Of a stretch of 64,000 bases of DNA, positions 8,859 to 19,477 are shown one piece after another. Below the pieces are notes generated by a model, which worked only from the letters and a program-made list of their open reading frames with translations, ran no database searches and was not told the origin of the DNA. Every line of letters begins with the position of its first letter. Positions within the stretch are counted from its first letter, which is position 1. The DNA comes from Chloroflexota bacterium (GTDB lineage Bacteria > Chloroflexota > Anaerolineae > Anaerolineales > Villigracilaceae), in assembly GCA_013388685.1 (NCBI GenBank), contig JACAET010000035.1, positions 1 through 64,000 on the forward strand, given 5' to 3'. The translations under genes and the position numbers were made by a program.

Positions 8859-10217
8859 ATGTTGAAAATCCTTGACCCCAAAACTGCACAAGAAACCATC
8901 CTGCGGCGCTTGCCGTTCGGCGATGAGACCGTTCCCGCCTCCGTGCTGGATGGCATCGAAGCGATCTTCCGCGAACGCCTCACCCCCAGCGAGGCGGTGA
9001 CGCGCATCCTGCGCGACATTCGCACGCAAGGAGACTCGGCGCTTCGTTCCTGGACCGAAAAACTGGACGGCGCAACGCCGGACCGTTTCCTCGTCCCCAG
9101 CCGCGATTTGCAAACGGCGCTTGATTCGATTTCGTCGGACGAGCGCGCCGCCCTCGAACTGGCTGCCCGGCGCATTCAGGACTTCTACACCAAACAACCG
9201 CTGACCTCCTGGCTCACCCAGGCAATGGGCGGCGTGCTGGGGCAGTTAATTCGCCCGATCCAACGCGTGGGACTGTACATCCCCGGCGGGACGGCGCCTC
9301 TCCCCTCGAGCGTCTTGATGTCTGCCGTGCCTGCAAAGGTGGCAGGCGTGAAAGACATTGTGCTGGCTGTCCCGCCCCGGCACGGGATGGGAACACTCGC
9401 CCCGATTATTCTGGCTGCTGCCGCGCTCGTTGGCGTGGAAGAAGTTTACGCGATGGGCGGCGCCCAAGCCATCGGCGCGCTGGCATACGGCACAGAATCC
9501 ATCCGTGCAGTAGATAAGATCTTTGGTCCCGGTAATTTGTTCGTCACCCTGGCAAAAAAGCAAGTCTTTGGCGATGTCGGCGTAGATGGGCTGGCAGGTC
9601 CCACAGAGACCGTCGTCATTGCAGATGATTCGGCGAACCCCGCCTGGGTTGCCTCCGACCTGCTCGCGCAGGCAGAACATGACGTGCTGGCTTCCGCCAT
9701 TTTGCTCACGCCATCCAGGCGGCTTGCCGAAGCCGTGCAGGTGGAAGTCAGTAAACAAATGGAAACCCTGCCCCGTGCCGACATCGTCGCACAGTCCCTG
9801 CAAAATAGAGGCGGCATCGTTCTCACCAAAGACCTCGACGAAGCCATCGCGCTTTCCAACGCGTATGGCCCCGAACACCTGTGCCTGGCTGTCGAAGACC
9901 CCTGGGCGTGGAGCGAAAAGGTCATGTCGGCTGGCGGCATTTTCATGGGCGAGTATTCGTTCGAAGTGCTTGGCGATTATGTGGCAGGTCCAAGCCATGT
10001 CATGCCCACAGGCGGCACTGCGCGCTTTGCCTCTCCGCTCACCGTGTGGGATTTTGTCCGCATCATCAGCCTGGTCGGCTTGAACGCAGCCAGCGGGCGC
10101 GAGTTATCCAAAACCGCCGCCGTCCTTGCCCGTGCGGAAGGTCTCGAGGCGCACGCGCGTTCGGCAGATCAACGAATTGTGAACTCTTCCGTTTCTGACA
10201 GGATTCACCACAGATGA
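8859..10217 (+). CDS. hisD: Histidinol dehydrogenase
   Basis: VGLYIPGGTAPLPSSVLMSAVPAKVAGV, GPTETVVIADDSANPAWVASDLLAQAEHD, GPSHVMPTGGTARF. Confidence 0.96.
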   Translation: MLKILDPKTAQETILRRLPFGDETVPASVLDGIEAIFRERLTPSEAVTRILRDIRTQGDSALRSWTEKLDGATPDRFLVPSRDLQTALDSISSDERAALELAARRIQDFYTKQPLTSWLTQAMGGVLGQLIRPIQRVGLYIPGGTAPLPSSVLMSAVPAKVAGVKDIVLAVPPRHGMGTLAPIILAAAALVGVEEVYAMGGAQAIGALAYGTESIRAVDKIFGPGNLFVTLAKKQVFGDVGVDGLAGPTETVVIADDSANPAWVASDLLAQAEHDVLASAILLTPSRRLAEAVQVEVSKQMETLPRADIVAQSLQNRGGIVLTKDLDEAIALSNAYGPEHLCLAVEDPWAWSEKVMSAGGIFMGEYSFEVLGDYVAGPSHVMPTGGTARFASPLTVWDFVRIISLVGLNAASGRELSKTAAVLARAEGLEAHARSADQRIVNSSVSDRIHHR

Positions 10218-10356
10218 AATGGATTTTTGAATGCTTTTTATCATCAGCGTTTATCTGTGTTCATCTGTGGTTTTGTTCTGGTAATTACGGAAGAACCGAA
10301 TTGTGTAAATCGCTGCGTTCGTTGCAGTGAAATTTTCCAAAAAGGAGAAAAGAAAA

Positions 10357-11313
10357 ATGTCACCCCGTTTCTATCGTTTGTTGGTCTTCGTCCTCCTCGC
10401 AGCTGTTGTGCTGGCAGCCTGCGGCTCCAAGCCCGCCGAGGCGAAGGTCATCCGCATCGGCACACAGCCCTGGATCGGCTACGGTCCCTGGTGGATTGCC
10501 CAGGAGAAGGGCATCTTCGAAAAATACGGCTTGCAGGTCGAACTGGTTGACTTCGTCGAAGACAAGGAAGTCAACGCCGCCTTTGCGTCCGGGAATATGG
10601 ATGCCGCCAACCTTGCCACGCACACTGCCATCAAACTCTTCGCTTCCGGGCTGGACCTGAGGATTGTCCTGCTCGAAGACGCCTCCTACGAAGCCGACGC
10701 CATCCTCGCGCCCAGCGCAGTGACTTCCATCGCCGACCTGAAAGGCAAGAAAACCGCCTATGAAGAAGGCACCACCAGCGACCTGCTTCTGAACTACGCA
10801 CTCTCACAAAACGGCATGAGCCTGACAGACATCACCCCCGTCTTCATGCCCGCCTCCGATGCAGGCGCCACCCTCATCGCCGGTCAGGTGGATGTAGCCG
10901 TGACCTACGAGCCGTACATCTCTGCCGCCTTAGCCGAAAACAGCGACCTCAAACTGCTCTACACCGCCGCCGAACGCCCCGGCCTGATCTCCGATGTGCT
11001 CGCCGTCCGCGCAGACCTGGACCCGAAGGTTGTGACCGCCCTGCTTCAGGTCTGGGATGAGGCGCTGGCGTTTTACAACAGCAATCCCAGCGAGGGCAAA
11101 GCCATTATCGCCAAAGCAGTGGGAGCCTCTGCTGATGAATTGCAGACCGCCTTCGACGGCGTACAGTTCTATTCGCTTGCCGAGAATAAAGCCGAATTGA
11201 CCGGCGAATTTGCCGCCATTCTCAAGGATGTTGCGGAAGTCGCCAAATCCATCGGCTTGTTCGATACCATCCCCGATTTGACCCGTATCGTGGACGTTTC
11301 GGCGTACCCGTAA
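10357..11313 (+). CDS. ABC transporter substrate-binding lipoprotein, NitT/TauT type
   Basis: Lipobox (LAAVVLAACGS) and periplasmic fold signature RIGTQPWIGYGPWWIAQEKGIFEKYGLQVELVDF. Confidence 0.88.
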   Translation: MSPRFYRLLVFVLLAAVVLAACGSKPAEAKVIRIGTQPWIGYGPWWIAQEKGIFEKYGLQVELVDFVEDKEVNAAFASGNMDAANLATHTAIKLFASGLDLRIVLLEDASYEADAILAPSAVTSIADLKGKKTAYEEGTTSDLLLNYALSQNGMSLTDITPVFMPASDAGATLIAGQVDVAVTYEPYISAALAENSDLKLLYTAAERPGLISDVLAVRADLDPKVVTALLQVWDEALAFYNSNPSEGKAIIAKAVGASADELQTAFDGVQFYSLAENKAELTGEFAAILKDVAEVAKSIGLFDTIPDLTRIVDVSAYP

Positions 11314-11325
11314 ATCTCAAATTGG

Positions 11326-11365
11326 GACCTGACAGGTCGCTCGAAGACCTGTCAGGTCTTTTGTG
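11326..11365 (+). terminator. 13-bp stem hairpin + T-run between substrate-binding and permease genes
   Basis: GACCTGACAGGTC-gctcgaa-GACCTGTCAGGTC-TTTTGTG. Confidence 0.8.
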
Positions 11366-11377
11366 TAAAATATCCGC

Positions 11378-12196
11378 ATGAACTTACCCCCGCTTATCAA
11401 ACGAAAACGCCGCCTGCTCGATCTGCGGGCAGATATACCGCCGGCTCTCTATGCTGGAGCAGGCGCTGCATTTATTGCAGTGTTCTTTTTGGCATGGTGG
11501 CTGGTCACTTCGCTGGGTTGGGTGCAGCCGATTTTCCTGCCGCCGCCTTCAGCCGTCGTGCAGGAAGTGGTATCGCAATTTCAAGCCGGTACATTGTGGG
11601 TGGATGTGCGCGCCAGCGTATACCGCATCTCAGTGGGGTGGATCCTTTCGACCCTCTTCGCTCTGCCCATTGGCATTTTGATGGGAAATTTCCGTTTCTT
11701 CGAAGGGCTCTTCGAGCCTTTCATTGATTTTGTCCGTTACATGCCGGCAGTGGCGTTTGTACCGCTGACCATCCTGTGGGCGGGGGTGGGCGACAGTCAG
11801 AAGTTCATCATCTTGTTCATCGGCACGTTTTTCCAGCAGGTTTTGATGGTGATGGATAACGTCAAGACCGTGCCGTATGAAATGATTCAGGTCAGTTATA
11901 CGTTTGGTTTGAGCAAGTGGGAAATTTTGCGGAAGGTCATCCTGCCTGCGGCTTTGCCCGGTATTTGGGATACGCTCCGTATTACGCTGGGCTGGGCATG
12001 GACGTATCTTGTCGTAGCGGAACTGGTTGCGGCGAATGTCGGTTTGGGATACCGAATCATGCGCGCCCAGCGCTTTCTGCAGACGGATACGATCATCCTG
12101 GGCATTCTAGTGATCGGTATTTTGGGGTTGATTACAGATTACGTCTTCAAGTTTGCCTATCGCGCCTTGTTCCGCTGGGCGGAGAGGAGGATGTAG
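11378..12196 (+). CDS. ABC transporter permease, NitT/TauT type
   Basis: Multi-TM with EAA-like loop (SYTFGLSKWEILRKVILPAALPGIWDTLRI). Confidence 0.9.
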   Translation: MNLPPLIKRKRRLLDLRADIPPALYAGAGAAFIAVFFLAWWLVTSLGWVQPIFLPPPSAVVQEVVSQFQAGTLWVDVRASVYRISVGWILSTLFALPIGILMGNFRFFEGLFEPFIDFVRYMPAVAFVPLTILWAGVGDSQKFIILFIGTFFQQVLMVMDNVKTVPYEMIQVSYTFGLSKWEILRKVILPAALPGIWDTLRITLGWAWTYLVVAELVAANVGLGYRIMRAQRFLQTDTIILGILVIGILGLITDYVFKFAYRALFRWAERRM

Positions 12197-12199
12197 GCA

Positions 12200-12967
12200 A
12201 TGCTGCGTGCGGAGAATATCTGGAAGGTGTATAACCCAGGCGGCAAAGATCAGGTGGTGGCGATCCGTGACCTGAATTTACAGGTGGGGGAGAACGAGTT
12301 TGTTTCGATCATTGGTCCGTCGGGTTGTGGGAAGTCCACGTTTTTGTTGATGGCAGCGGGGCTGGATGAACCGTCGGCGGGGAAACTGCTTTTTGAGGGG
12401 CAGCAGGTTGAAGGTCCGAGCGCGAAGCGGGGAATGGTCTTCCAGAGTTACACGTTGTATCCCTGGCTCACTGTGGCGGAGAATATCCGTTTTGCGCTGC
12501 AGAAATCTGGCATGGAGTTGAGCGCGCAAAAATCGCTGGTGGAGGAGTTTATCTCGCTGGTGGGGCTGCGTGGATTCGAGAACGCGTACCCGAATCAACT
12601 TTCGGGCGGGATGCGCCAGCGGGTGGCGATTGCGCGGGCGCTGGTGTATCGTCCGCAGATGTTGTTGATGGATGAACCGTTTGGCGCGCTCGACGCGCAG
12701 ACGCGGCGCTTGATGCAGGAGTTGTTGTTGAATGCCTGGGAGACGCATCGCACGACGGTGTTATTTGTGACGCACGACATCGAGGAGGCGCTTCTGCTTT
12801 CGGATCGTGTGTATGTGATGACGGCGCGCCCGGGCACCATCAAGGCTGAGATTCGGGTCCACCTGCCGCGCCCGCGTCAGGTCGAAATGGAAACCTCGCC
12901 CGCCTTTTTGGCGCTGCGAAAGCAGTTGCTGGGGTTGATCAAAGAGGAAGTCACTCCACATTTGTAA
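12200..12967 (+). CDS. ABC transporter ATP-binding protein
   Basis: Walker A GPSGCGKST, signature LSGGMRQRVAIARAL, Walker B MLLMDEPFGALD. Confidence 0.95.
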   Translation: MLRAENIWKVYNPGGKDQVVAIRDLNLQVGENEFVSIIGPSGCGKSTFLLMAAGLDEPSAGKLLFEGQQVEGPSAKRGMVFQSYTLYPWLTVAENIRFALQKSGMELSAQKSLVEEFISLVGLRGFENAYPNQLSGGMRQRVAIARALVYRPQMLLMDEPFGALDAQTRRLMQELLLNAWETHRTTVLFVTHDIEEALLLSDRVYVMTARPGTIKAEIRVHLPRPRQVEMETSPAFLALRKQLLGLIKEEVTPHL

Positions 12968-13946
12968 TTTTGCGCCTTACGTCCAACACTGCGATTTTGG
13001 TCGAATGATTGAAGGGGCTTGGATCGACGATTGGTTTGCCAACCATGTTGCAACCGATGAAGTCCTGAGGGACGGGGATCAAGTCTCTGATGTTCAAGTA
13101 GCCATCGCTGCACAATTCTTCGAGGGTTTGCAGATACTCTTTTCCGCTGACGAAGAGCGCGTTGTTGACGGCAACCAGCATGCCGCCGTCTTTCACCAAT
13201 GGACGCACTTTGTTGATGAGCCGCGCGCTCTCGTGGACGAGGTCCACTTTGCCTTTTGTTGTGGTGGAAAAAAAGGGCGGGTCGAGCAGGACAAGGTCGA
13301 AGAGTTGACGCGATGCTTTGAAGCGGGCAACAGCAGAGAAGAAGTCTGTGGTGAGAAAGTCTGCTTTGTGGATGGGGAAACCGTTGAGGGAATAGGTCTC
13401 TTTAGCGAGGTTGAGGAAGGCGCGGCTGCGGTCGGTTTGGATGACTCGTTCGGCGCCGCCCGCCATTGCTGCGGCGCCCAGGCTGCCGGTGTAGGCGAAA
13501 GTGTTCAAAACGGTTTTGCCCTTCGCATTCTCGATGAGCCACTTCCGCAGGTTGCGGGTATCGAGGTAGAAACTGGCGTCGCGGTTGAGGGTGAGGTTGA
13601 CGGCATACCACACGCCGTGTTCGCGGATTTTGCGGTCGGGTCTTTCGCCGAAGAGCGGAACGCCGCGTTTTTCATCGAGGGTTTTCCCGTTTCTGATTTT
13701 GGTGATGGAGGCGCTCAGCCAGGGTAGAGAAGAGTGTACATGGGCTGCGGCTTCTCGAATCATTGCAAGGTTGGGATGTTCGGCGTAATCATGAAGGACC
13801 AGTGTAGTACCGTACACATCCAGCACAAGGTCTGCGAAGCCTTCGGTGAATCCGTTGAAGAGGTGGACGGCGCTCTCGTGTGGAGGGGCAAGCAGAGGCG
13901 CGCGGCAGGCGATGGCTTCATCGAGCAGGGAAAGGATAGCATTCAT
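12951..13946 (-). CDS. Class I SAM-dependent (RlmI-like) methyltransferase
   Basis: KTVLNTFAYTGSLGAAAMAGGAERVIQTDRS and LVLLDPPFFS. Confidence 0.87.
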   Translation of the reverse strand: MNAILSLLDEAIACRAPLLAPPHESAVHLFNGFTEGFADLVLDVYGTTLVLHDYAEHPNLAMIREAAAHVHSSLPWLSASITKIRNGKTLDEKRGVPLFGERPDRKIREHGVWYAVNLTLNRDASFYLDTRNLRKWLIENAKGKTVLNTFAYTGSLGAAAMAGGAERVIQTDRSRAFLNLAKETYSLNGFPIHKADFLTTDFFSAVARFKASRQLFDLVLLDPPFFSTTTKGKVDLVHESARLINKVRPLVKDGGMLVAVNNALFVSGKEYLQTLEELCSDGYLNIRDLIPVPQDFIGCNMVGKPIVDPSPFNHSTKIAVLDVRRKITNVE

Positions 13947-14436
13947 ATCGCAAGTCTAACCGATGATTTTATGCTTAGACCTCTTGCAAAAGTGCGCCGG
14001 AGGGCGCACAGTACGCCTTCGCGTAAGAGACAGTCTCCCCTGGCGCTTGCCCGCCATTGCGAAGCATCCCCGAAGCGAAGCGGGAGGGCAAGTGTACCGT
14101 CGGCTGACGTATGCAAGGGGTTTATTGTGGTTTTTCTCAGTGTTTTCGTGACTCCGTGATTAAACTCCGGGTTTTCAAGGCAAATTGATTGCTCGACTGA
14201 TTTGGAAAAGTACAACATGTTGTTTGAAACTGAGGGACCGTGATCTCGCGTTCCTGCGTAAGGTGAGTTGATCATCCGCCTGTTGTGTGGGTGATGTAAG
14301 AAGCCTCCCGTCCCGGCTGTCCGAACCGTATCCTGCAACGGATTAGGAATGATTAAGAATTCATCCAGCGCTTTGGTTTCTCTATCCGTTTTAGGGTAAA
14401 CTCGCCCCAGTTCGTGTTTTCCTTGCGAGGTGACGT

Positions 14437-16707
14437 ATGTCGAATCAAGTCGTTCCACAAGGGGTCAAACAACCGCTGGTGCGTGGAGCAGAAAAGGCAA
14501 AACAGGCACGCGCGGCGTATTCTGCGCGGGCATCCTCCGATTTCTACGGAGCGGTCGGTTGGATTGCCGGACTTGTCCTTACGCTTTTTGTCTCCATTCC
14601 CGTTATTTGGTTGTTATACACCAACGCCTCCCGCGCCTCCCGGGCGGACGTGCTGACCCTCGGCATTGCGGTTGCCTGGTGGCTGAACCCGCTCTCCCTC
14701 GGCGCGCTGGGCTATGTGCTGAGCAATGTCCGCTCCTGGCGCTGGTGGAGTATTCTTGGCTTTCTCGCCTGGGCGGGAGTGAATGCCCTTGTTTCCGCTG
14801 CCATCGTCTCTGAGAGCGCCCGCCTTCTCATTCTCAATGGACTGCTCATTCTCGGATACGTCATATTAGGACTGCTCTTTCTCTACGTACAGTTGCGCGT
14901 CTTCGTTTGGGCGGCATCGGGGAAGCCTGCCCGCTTCTTCTTTGGACTTGTAGGCTGGTCTGCCCTCAATGGGTTGCTCTACTGGGCGGTCATCAACCCC
15001 GAAGTGCTGAACATCATCCTCGTGGTGCTTGGATTTGCCCTGCGCATCGTTTTTGCCATTGCTTTCGTTGTGATTCAATTCGTGGCGATCTTCTGGTTCA
15101 TGGCGCAGTCGCGTGTCGAGATCATCCGCCCTGGCGACCCCAAACAGGTCACGTTCGACGATTACAAAGGACAACCCAACCTGATCCGAATGGTGCGGCA
15201 GTGGATTTCCCTGCTCTCCGACCGTCAGCAATTCCAAAAGATGGGCGGTCAGTTCATCAACGGATTGCTCCTTTATGGCGAACCCGGTACCGGCAAGACG
15301 CTCCTTGCCAAAGCTATGGCGGGCGAGGCTGGGATTGCTTTCATCTCGATAGAGGGTTCGGGATTCCGCGCCATGTTCTGGGGTGTGGATGTACTCAAGA
15401 TGATTCGCTTCATTGGGCAAGCGCGCAAACTGGCGAAGGAATACGGCGCCTGCATTGCCTACATTGATGAAATTGACGCCGTGGGCGCCTCACGCGGCGG
15501 CGTGATGGGCGGGCAGACGGGCATCGGCGTGGGTATGGGCGGCATGTTTGGCGGAGGGTCCGGCGCGCTCACCCGCCTGCTGTATGAAATGGACGGCATC
15601 AACGAACTTTCCCGCTGGGAGAAAATCCGCGCCCGCTGGTATCAATTCCGCAAGAAGCCCGTCCCTCCGCGCGACTGGCACATCCTGTTCATGGGTTCCA
15701 CCAACCGACCCGATGTGCTCGACCCGGCGTTGACGCGTCCCGGTCGCTTCGACCGCACGGTGGTGGTCAACAAGCCCGATCGTGCCGGACGCCGCGAGAT
15801 GGTGAAATACTACCTGAACAAAATCAAGACCGATGAGACAGTGGATATCGAAGCCATCGTCAGCGATACGGCATGGGCAACGCCCGCCCGTATCATGTCT
15901 GCCATCACAAAGGACGCTGTGCGCCTTGCCTTGTTCGACGGTCGCGACCGCGTCTCTCAGGCAGACATCGAACTTGCCTTTCAAGAACAGGCGATGGGCT
16001 TGGAAAACCCCGTGGAGGAGATGCAGGAGGATCAGCGCCGGCAGATCGCCTACCACGAGGCGGGTCACGCTGTGGTGCAATATTATCTGCGTCCCGACGA
16101 ACGCATCGTGCGCGTGAGCATTATCCGTCGTTCGGAGGCTCTCGGTTACGTTTTGCCCGTCCCCAATTACGACATCTACTCCCTGCCGCTCCGAACCTTC
16201 GTGGCAGACATCCTTGTCTCGATGGCGGGGCATGTGGCAACCAAGCTGTTCCTCGGCGAATACTGGACCGGCGCCACCGGCGACTTCCAGAACATTCGCG
16301 CCCGCTTGTGGCAGTTGGCGCACTACGGTTACTTCGGTCCACCGCTGGATATGTCGCAGGGAATGAACGTTGGGAAGGAAAAGACTGAACTGGTGGAAAA
16401 ATTCTGGCAGCGGCTCGAACAGCAGACTGAAACCATCCTGCTGGCGCATACGGCGGAGGTCCACGCAGTGGCGCATGCGCTTCTCGAGCGCAACGATCTG
16501 ACCGGCAGGGAGTGCATCGAGGTCATCCGCTCTGCGGCTGGTTCTGCAGAGGCGGTGGATAGCGAACTACTGCTGAAATCGCTGGTGGAGGAGACCATCA
16601 TTGACGGAAAACAAAGCAAGAACGGCAAATCGGAAGAGCCGAAGTCGAAGCCGAAGCGCAAAAGCGCTGCAAAACCGAGGGCGAAAATGAAAAAGCGGAG
16701 TTCCTGA
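14437..16707 (+). CDS. Divergent FtsH-like membrane AAA+/M41 metalloprotease
   Basis: Walker [19 protein letters not shown], Walker [34 protein letters not shown], zinc motif HEAGHAV, TGATGDF; several N-terminal TMs and Lys-rich tail. Confidence 0.9.
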   Translation: MSNQVVPQGVKQPLVRGAEKAKQARAAYSARASSDFYGAVGWIAGLVLTLFVSIPVIWLLYTNASRASRADVLTLGIAVAWWLNPLSLGALGYVLSNVRSWRWWSILGFLAWAGVNALVSAAIVSESARLLILNGLLILGYVILGLLFLYVQLRVFVWAASGKPARFFFGLVGWSALNGLLYWAVINPEVLNIILVVLGFALRIVFAIAFVVIQFVAIFWFMAQSRVEIIRPGDPKQVTFDDYKGQPNLIRMVRQWISLLSDRQQFQKMGGQFINGLLLYGEPGTGKTLLAKAMAGEAGIAFISIEGSGFRAMFWGVDVLKMIRFIGQARKLAKEYGACIAYIDEIDAVGASRGGVMGGQTGIGVGMGGMFGGGSGALTRLLYEMDGINELSRWEKIRARWYQFRKKPVPPRDWHILFMGSTNRPDVLDPALTRPGRFDRTVVVNKPDRAGRREMVKYYLNKIKTDETVDIEAIVSDTAWATPARIMSAITKDAVRLALFDGRDRVSQADIELAFQEQAMGLENPVEEMQEDQRRQIAYHEAGHAVVQYYLRPDERIVRVSIIRRSEALGYVLPVPNYDIYSLPLRTFVADILVSMAGHVATKLFLGEYWTGATGDFQNIRARLWQLAHYGYFGPPLDMSQGMNVGKEKTELVEKFWQRLEQQTETILLAHTAEVHAVAHALLERNDLTGRECIEVIRSAAGSAEAVDSELLLKSLVEETIIDGKQSKNGKSEEPKSKPKRKSAAKPRAKMKKRSS

Positions 16708-16767
16708 TCGGAGAGCGGTCGGTATACGATTTTTCCGTTGAACATGCGAGGCCTGTTTTTGAATCAC

Positions 16768-16797
16768 AAGCCGCCCTCCTACACGAGGGCGGCTTTA
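16768..16797. terminator. Bidirectional terminator between convergent genes
   Basis: AAGCCGCCCTC-ctacac-GAGGGCGGCTT. Confidence 0.85.
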
Positions 16798-16819
16798 TGT
16801 TGAGCGATGGACCTTCCCT

Positions 16820-18112
16820 TCACTTCCACGACCAGAAGGCAATGAATCCTGTGGTCAGCGGGCGGGGTTCGAGCGTTCCCGAGGCGGCGACGACTGCGAT
16901 GGAAGGCGTTCCGTCGGGCGCGAGGTAGGAGAGTACGAGGTTGTTGCTGTCCGGCGACCAGATAGTGACGGACTGATGATACTGGTCGAAGTAAGGGAGA
17001 ATGTTGAGAAACTGGTCGGTGGGGCGGTAGGCATACAGTTCACGGCTTTGGCCGGTCTTCACATCCAAAACTTTGAGTTGCAGGGCGTATTGCTGTTCTG
17101 TTGACCCGCTGCCTTCCTCGGGGGTGATGGGCAGCAGGATGAAGTAGGCAATCTCGCGGTTATCCGGCGACCAGAAAAAAGCGATGATGTTTTCGTCCAC
17201 CACCACCTCTTCGGCTGTCTCCAGATCGTGGACGTGCAGGCTGCCGACTGTGCCGTCGGAGAGGGCGCGTTGGGCGTCGAGATAGGCGAGTTTGGCGCTG
17301 TCGAACGACCAGGCGAAGGCGGTCTTGGCGATGAATGTGCCGATCACCTGCGGGTTTACGCCGGTTCCATCGGTGACAAGGAGTTCGTTTTTACCTTCCG
17401 TGCGACGCGTCAGGGCGATGCGGCTTCCGTCTGGCGACCAGGCTGGGGCTTGAAAGGAAGCGGGCGTCCATTCCAGCGCATATTCCATGACGGTTCCACC
17501 CATCCGTAAAAAGGAAAGATGAGCGGGGGTGGCGGTGGTCTCGCTGCCGGCATGGACGATCAGCGTGCTTCCGTCGGGCGCCCAGGACCAGTAATAGGGG
17601 GAGCCGGCGTCGAGAATTTTTGTTTCGCCGCCTGCCGCCGGAACGCTCTTCAGAATGATGTTGGTTCGAGGGGCGGTGGTGGTGATGAAGCCGATGTTGG
17701 CGTTATCGGGCGACCAGTTCAGGTAGAAAGGGTATTCGCTTCGACTGGCATATACCTGCCCGGTGGTTTCTTCCTCGAGATCATGGACGAATAGTTTTGT
17801 CTCGGTGATCTCGCCTTCGGTGCTCAAGCCGACAAAGGCCAGGCGGTTTCCGTCCTTCGACCATACGGGGAATTGGTAATAGCGGAACGGAGCATTTGGG
17901 TCTTGCGAGAGGATCGAATCGTCGGTGAGTTGGGCGAGCTTGCCGCCGGCTTGATCCGAGAGGTATATGTTGCCGTCCGTGCCGATGTAGGCGATCAAGC
18001 CGGATTTTCGTTCGAGAAGCGGCAAGAGCGGGCTTTGCGGAATTTGCGTATCCTGCGGCATGCAGGCGGTGACCAGCACGGCGGCAAGCGTGAGTAAAAT
18101 ATTCTTCTTCAT
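16820..18112 (-). CDS. TolB/WD40-like beta-propeller lipoprotein
   Basis: Lipobox AAVLVTACMP; repeated W-SPD-xx blade motifs (FYLNWSPDNANIGF, YYWSWAPDGSTLIV, PAWSPDGSRIALT). Confidence 0.83.
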   Translation of the reverse strand: MKKNILLTLAAVLVTACMPQDTQIPQSPLLPLLERKSGLIAYIGTDGNIYLSDQAGGKLAQLTDDSILSQDPNAPFRYYQFPVWSKDGNRLAFVGLSTEGEITETKLFVHDLEEETTGQVYASRSEYPFYLNWSPDNANIGFITTTAPRTNIILKSVPAAGGETKILDAGSPYYWSWAPDGSTLIVHAGSETTATPAHLSFLRMGGTVMEYALEWTPASFQAPAWSPDGSRIALTRRTEGKNELLVTDGTGVNPQVIGTFIAKTAFAWSFDSAKLAYLDAQRALSDGTVGSLHVHDLETAEEVVVDENIIAFFWSPDNREIAYFILLPITPEEGSGSTEQQYALQLKVLDVKTGQSRELYAYRPTDQFLNILPYFDQYHQSVTIWSPDSNNLVLSYLAPDGTPSIAVVAASGTLEPRPLTTGFIAFWSWK

Positions 18113-19371
18113 TCTCTTGTCCTGAAATAAACAATGGCGGCATCCAGCGAGGGATCTTTGCCTGGAAGGATTTCATCCCACCCTGTCTCGATCGGTATAT
18201 CGGGCAGGATGCCGGTGATGCCGATTTCCCTGCCGTTGGGCAGGATGAAGGAAGTCGTTTCGATATAGACGCGCGAACCGTCGGGGAGGAGAAATACCGT
18301 GGACGTTTCGACCGCGCCTGTGGTGGGTTCGCCGATAATCACGGCGCGTTCGTGCATTTGCAGACTTCCTGCCAGAATTTCCGGAAAGCCCTGGGTGTGT
18401 TTGCCGACCAGTACGACCAGCGGCACATTTTGAGAGTCGAATACGTTCTCTCCCGGTATTTCGATCATTTGCTCGTCTGTGCGGTTGTAGAATTCGCCGA
18501 GTTCGCCGTTGTGAAACAGGGAATACAGGGTATCCAAGGGGAAACTGCCGGATGAACCGGCGATGCGCAGATCCAGAATCAGACCTTCGAGTTTTTGATT
18601 GGTGGTCAGCGTTTCCATCGCCGCGACCACGTCGTTCAACAGGTTGTCGTAGGGAACGGGCGGAAAGAGCAGGTACCCGTATGAGGTTCCGACGATCTGT
18701 CCTGCCTCCAGGCGGACGTTTGCCGTCAGCCTGCCGCGCTGAACTTCGACCTCTCGTTTTGCCCCACCCGGCGCTTGCACGGTCAATGTGACCGTACTGC
18801 CGGCCGGTCCGCGCACGCGCTGGACGGCATTGATGCCCTCCTCCAGAAGAACGGGTTTTCCGTCAATGGCGAGAATGCTTTCGTGCGCCTTCAACCCCGC
18901 TTTTTCGGCGGGGGAGCCGTCAATAATGGCAAGCAGGATGATGTGGGGCTGGGGGTTCGGGTCGAAGCCTACGAAGGCGCCGATGCCCTCGTAGGTGGAG
19001 TTGTCCGTGATGTCGGTTTCGACGCGTTCCCGCCGCGACTGATAGAGCAGGCTGGATTCGGGCAGGTCGTCCTCCAGGCGGCGGAGCAGTTGGTCGAACT
19101 CTTCGGCGGTCAAGCCGCGCTGGATTTCTGCCTGATATTTTCCCTTCAGCGCTGTCCAATCCACGTTCGCCGTATCGTAGTAGATGTAATTCTCCTGAAG
19201 GATCGTCCATAAGGCTTCGAGCGTTTGGGCATGATGTTCCTGCAAGGTCATTTGCGGACCGAACGTTCCCGTTGCGGGTTCTTCGTCGTCCAGCGGAATC
19301 AATCCGGCGCAGGAGGAAACCGGAACCGACAGGAGCAGGAGGAGGAGCGGAAAGACCAACTTTCTTTTCAT
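18109..19371 (-). CDS. S41-family (C-terminal processing) peptidase, PDZ-containing lipoprotein
   Basis: Lipobox SVPVSSCAG; PDZ-like GIGAFVGFDPNPQPHIILLAIIDGSPAEKAGLKAHESILAIDG; S41-like core LVGKHTQGFPEILAGSLQMHERAVIIGEPTTG; overlaps next ORF by ATGA. Confidence 0.83.
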   Translation of the reverse strand: MKRKLVFPLLLLLLSVPVSSCAGLIPLDDEEPATGTFGPQMTLQEHHAQTLEALWTILQENYIYYDTANVDWTALKGKYQAEIQRGLTAEEFDQLLRRLEDDLPESSLLYQSRRERVETDITDNSTYEGIGAFVGFDPNPQPHIILLAIIDGSPAEKAGLKAHESILAIDGKPVLLEEGINAVQRVRGPAGSTVTLTVQAPGGAKREVEVQRGRLTANVRLEAGQIVGTSYGYLLFPPVPYDNLLNDVVAAMETLTTNQKLEGLILDLRIAGSSGSFPLDTLYSLFHNGELGEFYNRTDEQMIEIPGENVFDSQNVPLVVLVGKHTQGFPEILAGSLQMHERAVIIGEPTTGAVETSTVFLLPDGSRVYIETTSFILPNGREIGITGILPDIPIETGWDEILPGKDPSLDAAIVYFRTRE

Positions 19372-19477
19372 GGAAAACCTCATCAAGGTTCAGTTTCAAT
19401 ACTTCCGAGACGATGGGGAATGCGGCAAAATTACGAGAATCGGCGGTTTATCGAAACACCATCGAATCCCGACGTTT

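Noticed and set aside
13734-14159. 141 aa plus-strand ORF in the gap before the FtsH-like gene
   Set aside because: Starts antisense inside the methyltransferase gene and runs through repeat-like DNA; not supported as coding
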